Below are positions 7,604-14,691 of a DNA stretch of 44,760 nucleotides, piece by piece. Position numbers and translations under genes: made by a program. Under the pieces are notes generated by a model. It made no database searches and had not been told where the DNA came from. It saw only the letters and a list, made by a program, of their open reading frames with translations. This DNA is from Paracoccaceae bacterium. GTDB taxonomy: Bacteria > Pseudomonadota > Alphaproteobacteria > Rhodobacterales > Rhodobacteraceae. The stretch is taken from the NCBI GenBank assembly GCA_009924775.1, contig RFQY01000002.1, forward strand, positions 1 through 44,760, read 5' to 3'. The first letter of the stretch is position 1; the number at the start of each line of letters is the position of its first letter.

Positions 7604-8454
7604 GCATTCCTTATTCCGCATCGGGGGCAGTGCCCCTGCGCCACAAACTGGGCCAGGCCGATACTGGGCCGCGCATTTCCAGCATTGAAACCTTTGCAAC
7701 CCCGCTGGTGGGTTTTGTGCGGGTCACCACCGAAGACGGGGTGCAGGGCTGGGGGCAGGTTTCGACCTATAACAGCGATATTTCGTGCGAAATTTTGCAC
7801 CGCCAAGTGGCACCTTGGGCCTTGGGGCGCGGGGTGGATGCGCTGGAAGAGGTCATTGCCGATATTCCCCTGCGCGAACATAAATACCCCGGCACGTTTT
7901 TGCGCCGTGCCATGGCCGGGCTGGATACCGCGGTGTGGGATTGGCGCGGGCAAGTGGCGGGCCAGCCGGTTGCGGCGCTTTTGGGGGGCAGTGCCGGGCC
8001 GCTGCGGGCCTATGCCTCGTCTATGCGGCGCGATATTTCCCCCCAAGACGAGGCCACGCGCCTGCAGGCCCTGCGCGATGCCCATGGTTTTGATGCGTTC
8101 AAGGTGCGCATTGGGGCCGAATGTGGCCGCGATGTCGATGAATGGCCCGGCCGCACGGAACAGATTATTCCCACCATCCGCCACGCCATGGGCGAGCCCC
8201 ATTGTGCCAACCTGTCTTTGGTTACGTTGTTCACCATGCATGTTTTGCGCGCGCTGCCCAATGCCGGTAAATATCTGGAATTTTCGATCGAGGGGGATGA
8301 TTACTACCCTTGGCAGCGGGAATTGTTTGTAACCGATCCTTACAAAATTACCGATGGGCAGGCCCATGTCAGCGATGCGCCCGGCTGGGGGGTGCAGGTG
8401 GCGCCAGAATGGCTGGCCAAATCGGCCTATCGCTGCAGCACCTTCGAGGGCTAA
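7600..8454 (+). CDS. Internally deleted mandelate racemase/muconate lactonizing enzyme homologue
   Basis: The frame is intact for 284 residues, but full-length members of this enolase-superfamily group are near 390-400. Residues 1-130 form the N-terminal capping domain (FVRVTTEDGVQGWGQVST; RRAMAGLDTAVWDWRG). The barrel begins normally through FKVRIG (Lys168, Arg170), the Kx[KR] motif. After about residue 199 (IRHAMGE) the sequence jumps to the C-terminal part (PHCANLSLVTLFTMH, then YYPWQ and APGWGVQVAPEWL). The region that should carry the three acidic metal ligands and the opposite catalytic acid/base is absent. The product is predicted inactive as an enolase-superfamily enzyme unless repurposed. 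Translation is coupled to the GMC gene by ATGA. Confidence 0.8.
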   Translation: MSIPYSASGAVPLRHKLGQADTGPRISSIETFATPLVGFVRVTTEDGVQGWGQVSTYNSDISCEILHRQVAPWALGRGVDALEEVIADIPLREHKYPGTFLRRAMAGLDTAVWDWRGQVAGQPVAALLGGSAGPLRAYASSMRRDISPQDEATRLQALRDAHGFDAFKVRIGAECGRDVDEWPGRTEQIIPTIRHAMGEPHCANLSLVTLFTMHVLRALPNAGKYLEFSIEGDDYYPWQRELFVTDPYKITDGQAHVSDAPGWGVQVAPEWLAKSAYRCSTFEG

Positions 8455-8471
8455 GGCAGCACTGCACCAAC

Positions 8472-8506
8472 AAAAAGGGCGGCGCCAGTTGGCCCCGCCC
8501 CTTTTT
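8472..8506. terminator. Bidirectional Rho-independent terminator
   Basis: AAAAAGGG at 8472-8479 pairs with CCCTTTTT at 8499-8506, extended by CGG/CCG with one bulged base. It lies between the convergent enolase-superfamily and permease genes and has A and T runs on both sides, so it can serve both strands. Confidence 0.8.
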
Positions 8507-8525
8507 CATGCGTTGCGCGTGGTGC

Positions 8526-9446
8526 TTAGCTGGGGCTGATGCCGCGCAGCCGCTCGGACCGGCGGCGCAACAGTTCCACCGTTGTCAGCAGCGCAATCGA
8601 GATGATCACCAAAATTGTGGCCACCGACAAAATTGCCGGGCTGATTTGTTCGCGGATACCGTTCCACATTTGGCGGGGGATTGTCTGCTCGTCCAAGCCA
8701 CCCACGAACAGCACCACAACCACCTCGTCGAACGAGGTAACAAATGCAAACAGCGCGCCCGAGATCACGCCGGGCAAAATCAACGGCATTTGCACACGGC
8801 GGAACGTGGTGACAGGATCGGCGCCCAAATTGGCGGCGGCACGCGTCAGCGAATGATCAAACCCCACCAAAGTGGCGGTGACCGTAATGATGACAAAGGG
8901 AATGCCCAAAGTGGCATGCGCCAGCACCACGCCCAAATAGGGAATACCCCAGTCTTGAATGCTGATCGACGAGTAGAAAAAGAACAGCCCCGTGGCCACG
9001 ATGATGATTGGCACGATCATGGGCGAAATCAGAATGGCCATAATGACTCGGCGATAGGGCATTTCCGGGCGGCTTAGGCCAAGGGCTGCAACCGTGCCCA
9101 GCACCGTGGCGATCAAGGTCGAGAAAAAGCCGATGATCACGCTGTTTTTCGCGGCGTTGATCCAGTTGGCATTGGCCCATGCATCGGCCCACCAGCTGGC
9201 GTTGCGGGTGGCGTCTGGGTCGGTCATGCCAAAGGTCAGCAGCAGGTCATACCAGCGCATCGAATAGCCAGTTGGATCCAGCTTCAACATCTTTTCGGTA
9301 AAGGTGAAATACGGCTCGATGTTAAAGCTAAGGGGGATCACCACCAAAATAGGGGCAATCAAGAACAGAAAGATCAGCGCGCAGATCACCAGATAGGTGT
9401 AATGCCAAACGCGTTCTAATGTAGAGGCGTGATTAGGAAGTGCCAT
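8526..9446 (-). CDS. ABC transporter permease, PotC-like (polyamine-type)
   Basis: A 306-residue inner-membrane permease with about six helices, the first at residues 15-38. The cytoplasmic EAA loop that docks onto the ATPase is the segment RAAANLGADPVTTFRRVQMP, near residue 205. The TSFDEVVVVLFVGG stretch is characteristic of PotC/YdcV-type permeases of the spermidine/putrescine family. It is the last gene of a leftward four-gene transporter operon (ATPase, binding protein, permease 1, permease 2), three bases after the preceding permease. The substrate is not fixed by the sequence: many PotABCD-type systems in marine alphaproteobacteria carry other cationic nitrogen compounds. Confidence 0.9.
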   Translation of the reverse strand: MALPNHASTLERVWHYTYLVICALIFLFLIAPILVVIPLSFNIEPYFTFTEKMLKLDPTGYSMRWYDLLLTFGMTDPDATRNASWWADAWANANWINAAKNSVIIGFFSTLIATVLGTVAALGLSRPEMPYRRVIMAILISPMIVPIIIVATGLFFFYSSISIQDWGIPYLGVVLAHATLGIPFVIITVTATLVGFDHSLTRAAANLGADPVTTFRRVQMPLILPGVISGALFAFVTSFDEVVVVLFVGGLDEQTIPRQMWNGIREQISPAILSVATILVIISIALLTTVELLRRRSERLRGISPS

Positions 9447-9449
9447 GGC

Positions 9450-10748
9450 TTACCCCAGTTTCAAATTGTCGATGCCAATCAGGCGGTCGTAGAGCCAATA
9501 CAAGATCAAGATGCCGCCCAGCAGCAGGGCTGCCAAAGCAGCGGCCAGCGACCAGTTCAGCGATTTTTGCATGTGAAAGGCGATAAGGTTCGAGATCAGC
9601 TGCCCATCGGCGCCGCCCACCAAGGCGGGCGTGATGTAATAGCCAACCGCCAAAATGAACACCAGCAAAGCGCCTGCACCAATGCCCGGCACGGTTTGCG
9701 GGAAATAAATGCGGCGGAACGCTGTCCAGCTGGTGGCGCCAAGGCTGCGGGCGGCGCGCACATAAGACGGGTTGATCGGGCGCATCACCGAATAAAGCGG
9801 CAACACCATGAAGGGCAACAGAATATGCGTCATGGCGATCACCGTGCCCATTTGGTTATACATCATCTGCAGGCGGTTCTCGTCGTCCAGCAGGCCCATG
9901 CCCACTAGGCTGTCGTTGACCACGCCTTGGCTTTGCAGCAGCACCATCCAGCTGGTTGTGCGCACCAAAAGCGATGTCCAAAACGGCAACAGAACCAAGA
10001 TCATCAGCAAGTTGGAATAGCGCAGCGGCAAGGTGGCCAGCAGATGGGCAATGGGATAGCCCAACATAAAGGTCAAAACCGTGATCAATATCGACAAAAG
10101 CAGCGTGCGGGAAAACAGCGTAACGTAAACCTGCCGGTTTTCATTGACCTGTTCGATGCTGCCATCTGCATTGCGCGTCAGGTCAAGGGCGGCAAGATAG
10201 AAATTAAACGTATAGGCCGACGAGGCATCGCGCATCACGCGCCACAGATCGGGGTTGTTCCAATCTTTATCCAGATCCAAGAACGCATCCTTAAAGGGTG
10301 CTTCCAGATCGTTGGCCTTGCGCGCGGCCTTGGTAAACATCGAGCGCGAGCCAGACAGCTCGTAGTTAATGCGCGTGCCGGCCTGCCCGGGGGCCTTAAG
10401 TTCGCGCAGCACCACCATATCGGCGGCCAGTGCGGCAAAGGCCTCTTCTGTTGGCTCGGTCCCGGCGGGGTTGGCATCGAACCACGCTTTCAAATTGGTC
10501 ATGATCGGCGTGCGCACGCCGCTGCCAATGTCTTCGTGCATGGTGAAACCGTCGTTATGGAACGAACGGTGCAACATTTGCCCAATGGGCGCCACAAAGG
10601 TGATGACGATGAAGGCCAATAACGGCAACACAAGGAAAAACGCCCTGCGTCGTGCATGCGATTGTGCACTGGCCAAAGCAGCCTTGAGCGGCTTTCCATC
10701 TGCTGTCGTCAGCTTGGCGGGGGCGCCATTTGCTGTTGCGTCGGTCAT
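9450..10748 (-). CDS. ABC transporter permease, PotB-like, with large periplasmic insertion
   Basis: The start is the ATG at 10748 (MTDATANGAPAKL), giving 432 residues, longer than the roughly 280-320 of PotB/PotH. The extra length is a hydrophilic region of about 150 residues between the first helix (FFLVLPLLAFIVITF, near residue 40) and the second (SRTLLLSILITVLTFMLGYP, near 208), probably a periplasmic domain. The rest is standard: LPFWTSLLVRTTSW, and the EAA loop RAARSLGATSWTAFRRIYFP. It pairs with the PotC-like permease and the ATPase encoded upstream. The insertion recurs, as I recall, in a subset of PotB-like permeases and might contact the binding protein. Confidence 0.88.
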   Translation of the reverse strand: MTDATANGAPAKLTTADGKPLKAALASAQSHARRRAFFLVLPLLAFIVITFVAPIGQMLHRSFHNDGFTMHEDIGSGVRTPIMTNLKAWFDANPAGTEPTEEAFAALAADMVVLRELKAPGQAGTRINYELSGSRSMFTKAARKANDLEAPFKDAFLDLDKDWNNPDLWRVMRDASSAYTFNFYLAALDLTRNADGSIEQVNENRQVYVTLFSRTLLLSILITVLTFMLGYPIAHLLATLPLRYSNLLMILVLLPFWTSLLVRTTSWMVLLQSQGVVNDSLVGMGLLDDENRLQMMYNQMGTVIAMTHILLPFMVLPLYSVMRPINPSYVRAARSLGATSWTAFRRIYFPQTVPGIGAGALLVFILAVGYYITPALVGGADGQLISNLIAFHMQKSLNWSLAAALAALLLGGILILYWLYDRLIGIDNLKLG

Positions 10749-10774
10749 TTTTTCTTTACCCTGCTGTCGGTGTG

Positions 10775-10827
10775 GGGTGGGCCATTGGCCCACCCGCTGC
10801 GGTGGTGGGGCCGGTGGTGCCGGCCCC
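10775..10827 (-). terminator. Two tandem strong hairpins between binding-protein and permease genes
   Basis: In the 96-base gap there are two perfect inverted repeats: 10775-10795 with 10-base arms GGGTGGGCCA/TGGCCCACCC around a single base, and 10807-10827 with 8-base arms GGGGCCGG/CCGGCCCC around 5 bases. On the leftward transcript they follow the binding-protein stop. No strong U tract follows, so RNA 3'-end protection or attenuation, keeping binding-protein mRNA above permease mRNA, is more likely than full termination. Confidence 0.6.
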
Positions 10828-10844
10828 GTTTTCCGCACTATCGC

Positions 10845-11918
10845 TTATTGAGCCAGCCAAGCGTTGAAACGCTCGTTCAGCTCGGCGTCTTTATCAACCC
10901 AGAACTCGAAGTTGTTGACCAAAGCGTTGGTCAGGTTCGCGGCTGCGGTGGGCATGTGGGGGGCCATTTCGGTTTTGCCATCCGAATATTTGCCAACCAA
11001 TGCGCCCGACGATTTGCGCGCGGGGCCATACGAGATCCACGAGGCCTGATCAGCCAGGCGCTGCGTGTCGGTCGAGAAAGCGATGAACTGCATCGCGGCG
11101 TCTTTGTTCGGTGCGCCTTTGGGTACAACAAACAGGTCAAAGTCTAGGATCTGACCGTCCCACACCACTTCCAGCGGCTGGTTTTCGGCAACGGCTGCGT
11201 TGAAGATACGGCCGTTATAGGCGGTCGACATCACAACTTCGCCATCGGCCAGCAGCTGCGGCGGCTGTGCGCCGGCTTCCCACCAGACGATATCGCTTTT
11301 GATGCTGTCCAGCTTGGCAAATGCGCGGTCTACGCCTGCGTCAGTGTCCAGAACGTCGTATACTTCGCCGGCGGGCACGCCATCGGCCATCAGCGCCATT
11401 TCCAGCAATGACTTGGCCGATTTACGCAGGCCGCGCTTGCCGGGGAATTTGGCGGTATCGAAGAAATCAGCGATCGTGGTGGGGGTGCCGCTGACGTTTT
11501 TCGAGTTATACGCGTAAACGGTGGACCACACGATGTTGGCAACGGCGCAATCTTGCAGCGCGCCTTCGATGAAGTCTTCGGTTGCGGGGGTGCCATCGGG
11601 TGCTGCGGGCAGCATGGCGTGGTCGATCGGCTCTAGCAGGCCTTCATCGCACAGGCGTACCGCATCCGAGAATTCCACGTCGGCCACGTCGATCGAAACA
11701 TTGCCCGCCTCGACCTGTGCTTTGATCGGGGTTGCGGGGTTGTCGGCGTCGACCGAGTTGACCTTGATGTTGGTGGTTGCGGTAAAGGGCTTGTGATAGG
11801 CCTCTACCTGGCTTTTGGTATAGGCACCGCCCCAGGACATAACGGTGATTTCCTGCGCTTGCGCAGCAAACGCAACACCAGTCAGGGCTGTCGCCATCAG
11901 AGCTGTTTTGAGTTTCAT
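10845..11918 (-). CDS. Polyamine-type ABC transporter substrate-binding protein
   Basis: A 357-residue periplasmic protein. The signal peptide (MKLKTALMATALTGVAFAAQ) probably ends with AQA before QEITVMSWGGAY at residue 23. The mature part follows the PotD/PotF (SBP family 1) plan: the first strand ITVMSWGGAYTKSQ, DVADVEFSDAVRLCDEGLLE, WSTVYAYNSK, and WWEAGAQPPQLLADGEVVMS for the second lobe. The binding residues differ from classical PotF, so the ligand may not be putrescine. GGGAGT upstream of the ATG at 11918 is a good ribosome-binding site. It is the second gene of the leftward transporter operon. Confidence 0.9.
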   Translation of the reverse strand: MKLKTALMATALTGVAFAAQAQEITVMSWGGAYTKSQVEAYHKPFTATTNIKVNSVDADNPATPIKAQVEAGNVSIDVADVEFSDAVRLCDEGLLEPIDHAMLPAAPDGTPATEDFIEGALQDCAVANIVWSTVYAYNSKNVSGTPTTIADFFDTAKFPGKRGLRKSAKSLLEMALMADGVPAGEVYDVLDTDAGVDRAFAKLDSIKSDIVWWEAGAQPPQLLADGEVVMSTAYNGRIFNAAVAENQPLEVVWDGQILDFDLFVVPKGAPNKDAAMQFIAFSTDTQRLADQASWISYGPARKSSGALVGKYSDGKTEMAPHMPTAAANLTNALVNNFEFWVDKDAELNERFNAWLAQ

Positions 11919-11997
11919 TTCATACTCCCAAATGTACCCGTATTTTCAATTGGCGGAGGGCAGCGTGACGGGCAGACCATCTACCCTCCTGAAACGA

Positions 11998-12019
11998 CCG
12001 TGCCCCGCTGGGGGCACGG
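11998..12019 (-). terminator. GC-rich hairpin between ATPase and binding-protein genes
   Basis: CCGTGCCCC (11998-12006) and GGGGCACGG (12011-12019) are perfect 9-base arms with a 4-base loop. On the leftward transcript it follows the ATPase stop and precedes the binding-protein ribosome site by about 70 bases. Without a strong U run it is probably an attenuator or processing site. Confidence 0.5.
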
Positions 12020-12033
12020 CTGTTCTTTGGCCG

Positions 12034-13155
12034 TTACGCATCAAGCGCGCGGCAATCCTGTGGCAACCAGCCAATGTCGATCTGGGTGCCGGGCGTCATC
12101 CGCACCTGATCGGGCGCGTTGCGGGTTTTTACGATAAATTCCTCGTTGCCGGCCACACGCAGGCGGGTGCGGAAAATATCGCCCATATAGATGAATTCCA
12201 GCACCTCGGCCTTTAGCGTATGGGCGCCGGGCTGCAGGCGGGCCGGGTTGACCTCGACACGCTCGGGGCGGATAGAAACGCAGGTGCGTTCGCCCACTTT
12301 CGATACGTTCACGGGCTTGGCATCGATCACTTCGCCATTGTCCAGCTTGACCTCGCACAGATCGCCCTTGATCGCGGTGATCACGCCGTTCAGCGTGTTA
12401 TTTTCACCGATAAACTGGGCAACAAAGCTGTTTTGCGGGGTTTCATACAGCTGGTCTGGGGGCGCCAATTGCTGGATCACACCATCGTTGAACACGGCAA
12501 CCCTGTCGGACATGGTCAGCGCTTCGGTTTGGTCGTGGGTTACGTAAACCGTGGTGATGCCCAGTTCGTGCGCCAAGCGGGTAATCTCGAACTGCATGTG
12601 TTCGCGCAGCTGTTTGTCCAGCGCGCCCAGCGGTTCGTCCATCAGCACCAGCTCTGGCTCGAACACCAAGGCGCGGGCAAGGGCGATACGCTGCTGCTGA
12701 CCACCCGACAATTGCGCGGGGCGGCGATTGGCAAACTGGCCCATCTGCACCATGTCCAGCGCCCGCTTGATTTTTTCCTCGCGGGTCGATTTGGCGATTC
12801 CGCGCACCTCTAACGGGAAGCTTAGGTTTTCGCCAACCGTCATATGCGGAAACAGCGCATAGCTTTGGAACACCATGCCAATGCCGCGCTTGTGCGGCGG
12901 GATATTGTTGATCGGACGCTCGTCCAACAAAATCTCGCCATGGGTAGCTGTTTCAAAGCCAGCCAGCATCATCAGGCAGGTGGTTTTACCCGAACCCGAC
13001 GGGCCAAGCATGGTCAAAAACTCGCCACGCGGCAGGGTCAGGTTAAGGTCTTTAACGACCAGCGTTTCGCCGTCGTAACTTTTCTGAACGCGGTCAAACA
13101 CCACGAACGCGTCGTCGTTCTTTCCGTTGGCCAAGGTGGCTCCCCGTTTTATCAT
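12034..13155 (-). CDS. ABC transporter ATP-binding protein, PotA-like
   Basis: A 373-residue ATPase with all nucleotide-binding motifs: Walker A LGPSGSGKTT (near residue 51), Q-loop FQSYALFPHM, signature LSGGQQQR, Walker B LVLMDEPLGALD, and the H-loop THDQTEALT. The C-terminal third is a TOBE regulatory domain (ISIRPERVEV-type segment). The start is ambiguous. The ATG at 13155 has a 14-base hairpin (GCGGG-CGTA-CCCGC, 13158-13171) where its ribosome site would be, whereas a TTG at 13134 has GGGGAG five bases upstream. Either way the first gene of the leftward transporter operon energises the two permeases. Confidence 0.92.
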   Translation of the reverse strand: MIKRGATLANGKNDDAFVVFDRVQKSYDGETLVVKDLNLTLPRGEFLTMLGPSGSGKTTCLMMLAGFETATHGEILLDERPINNIPPHKRGIGMVFQSYALFPHMTVGENLSFPLEVRGIAKSTREEKIKRALDMVQMGQFANRRPAQLSGGQQQRIALARALVFEPELVLMDEPLGALDKQLREHMQFEITRLAHELGITTVYVTHDQTEALTMSDRVAVFNDGVIQQLAPPDQLYETPQNSFVAQFIGENNTLNGVITAIKGDLCEVKLDNGEVIDAKPVNVSKVGERTCVSIRPERVEVNPARLQPGAHTLKAEVLEFIYMGDIFRTRLRVAGNEEFIVKTRNAPDQVRMTPGTQIDIGWLPQDCRALDA

Positions 13156-13455
13156 ATGCGGGCGTACCCGCCTCTTATCCGCCCCTGACTAAACCGACTC
13201 TTGCTTTGTCATGCAATACGCATGCGTCGTTTTCGGCGTGAATTGCGCCAAATTCGGGAACAAAGCCCAAAACTTGGGTCAATCAGCGGGCAATTGCCCG
13301 TGGATTCGCGCCAAATGGGCGATTCACCTTATGCGCAGGGGGCTGTGGCGGCGTTTTGGATGGAAAACCGCAGCAATCTTGCGTCAAAAAGTGTCGTTTC
13401 CGAAATGTCACGGCGCCTTGGGCTTTGCCAATCTATGGGCAAACAGGAGGCCCGA
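13156..13455. promoter_or_regulatory. Divergent control region between the ABC transporter and doeA
   Basis: The 300 bases carry no gene I can support. They contain a perfect 14-base palindrome CGGGCAATTGCCCG (13287-13300), a small dyad CCCAA-AAC-TTGGG (13266-13278), and a perfect 10-base inverted pair CAAAGCCCAA (13261-13270) / TTGGGCTTTG (13418-13427). These are candidate regulator sites for one or both divergent units. A strong ribosome site, CAGGAGG (13444-13450), serves doeA. I could not identify convincing promoter hexamers. Confidence 0.45.
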
Positions 13456-14640
13456 ATGCAAAATCCCGACATCCCTTTTTCGCGTGCGGAATATGACCGG
13501 CGCATCGCCGCCACGCGCCAGGCCATGGCCAAAGCCGGGCTTGATGTGCTGTTTGTGACAGACCCATCCAACATGGCATGGCTGACGGCCTATGACGGCT
13601 GGTCGTTTTACGTGCACCAAGGCGTGATCTTGCGCATGCACGGCGATCCGGTGTGGTGGGGTCGTGGGATGGACGCCAATGGCGCGCGCCGCACCACATG
13701 GCTGGGCGCTGATGATATCCGCCCCTACACCGACAACTATGTGCAATCCACCGAGCGCCACCCGATGCAGCATTTGGCGCAGCTTTTGGCGGAATATGGC
13801 GCCGCGACCCAGCGCATTGGCGTTGAGATGGAGAATTATTATTACTCTGCCAAAGCGCATGAAACCCTGTGCGCCAGCCTGCCCGAAGCCCAGATCGTGG
13901 ACGCCACCGCGCTGGTGAATTGGCAGCGCCTGATCAAATCCGACGAAGAAATCGCCTTTATGCGCCGCGCCGCCCGCATTGCCGAGAAAATGGTAGATGG
14001 CGCGCTGGAACGCGCCCGCCCCGGCCTGCGTAAAAACGAGCTGGTGGCCGAGATTTACCGCGATTCGCTGCTGGGCGTGGGCGCGGATTGGGGCGATTAC
14101 CCGGCCATTGTGCCCATGTGCCCCTCGGGGGCCGATGCCAGCGCGCCCCACCTTACCTGGAATGGCCAAGAGATGCGCCAAGATGAATGCACGTTTTTCG
14201 AATTGGCCGGCGTGTATCGGCGCTATCACACGCCGTTTTGCCGCACCGTTTGGCTGGGCACCCCCCCAGACGAGGTAAAGCGCGCCGAAGCCGCCCTGAT
14301 CGAGGGGCTAGAGGCCGGGCTGCAAGCCGCCCGTGCGGGCAACCGGGCGTGCGATATTGCCAATGCGCTGGGCGATGTGTTGACGCGCGCGGGCATCGAA
14401 CGGGGCGCGCGCTGTGGCTACCCCATCGGCCTGTCTTACCCGCCCGATTGGGGCGAGCGCACGGTGTCTTTGCGCGCCGAGGATGAAACCGTGCTGCAGC
14501 CGGGCATGACATTTCATTTCATGCCGGGGCTATGGATGCAGGATTGGGGTTTGGAAATTACCGAATCCATCTTGATCACGGCCGAAGGCCCGGCAGAAAC
14601 CTTTTGCAACCGGCCCCGGCAGCTGTTTGTGAAACCTTAA
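13456..14640 (+). CDS. doeA: Ectoine hydrolase (M24/creatinase-type)
   Basis: The start is fixed by CAGGAGG just before the ATG at 13456, giving 394 residues, the usual length for DoeA/EutD. The fold is pita-bread: an N-terminal creatinase domain (VTDPSNMAWLTAYDGWSFYV, GRGMDANGARRTTWL, YVQSTERHPM, GVEMENYYYSAKAH) and a C-terminal M24 domain (GDYPAIVPMCPSGADASAPH, YRRYHTPFCRTVWLG, YPIGLSYPPDWGERT, FHFMPGLWMQDWGLEITES). These stretches match my memory of ectoine hydrolases from Halomonas and marine Rhodobacteraceae, which open the ectoine ring to acetyl-diaminobutyrate. The usual partners (DoeB deacetylase, TRAP transporter, EnuR regulator) are not in the window. The nearest transporter is the divergent polyamine-type system. 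Confidence 0.8.
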   Translation: MQNPDIPFSRAEYDRRIAATRQAMAKAGLDVLFVTDPSNMAWLTAYDGWSFYVHQGVILRMHGDPVWWGRGMDANGARRTTWLGADDIRPYTDNYVQSTERHPMQHLAQLLAEYGAATQRIGVEMENYYYSAKAHETLCASLPEAQIVDATALVNWQRLIKSDEEIAFMRRAARIAEKMVDGALERARPGLRKNELVAEIYRDSLLGVGADWGDYPAIVPMCPSGADASAPHLTWNGQEMRQDECTFFELAGVYRRYHTPFCRTVWLGTPPDEVKRAEAALIEGLEAGLQAARAGNRACDIANALGDVLTRAGIERGARCGYPIGLSYPPDWGERTVSLRAEDETVLQPGMTFHFMPGLWMQDWGLEITESILITAEGPAETFCNRPRQLFVKP

Positions 14641-14691
14641 ACTGGGTTTAAGCCGCGCGTGAATTGGCGCAAAATGCATTGGCAGCGCGGC

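Noticed and set aside
8850-8861. Near-match to the GntR operator core (ATGATCAAA)
   Set aside because: It lies inside the PotC-like coding region, matches only the core and is not palindromic in its flanks.
8310-9077. Rightward open frame of 255 codons over the PotC-like gene
   Set aside because: His/Asn/Gln-rich antisense translation that crosses the terminator at 8472-8506.
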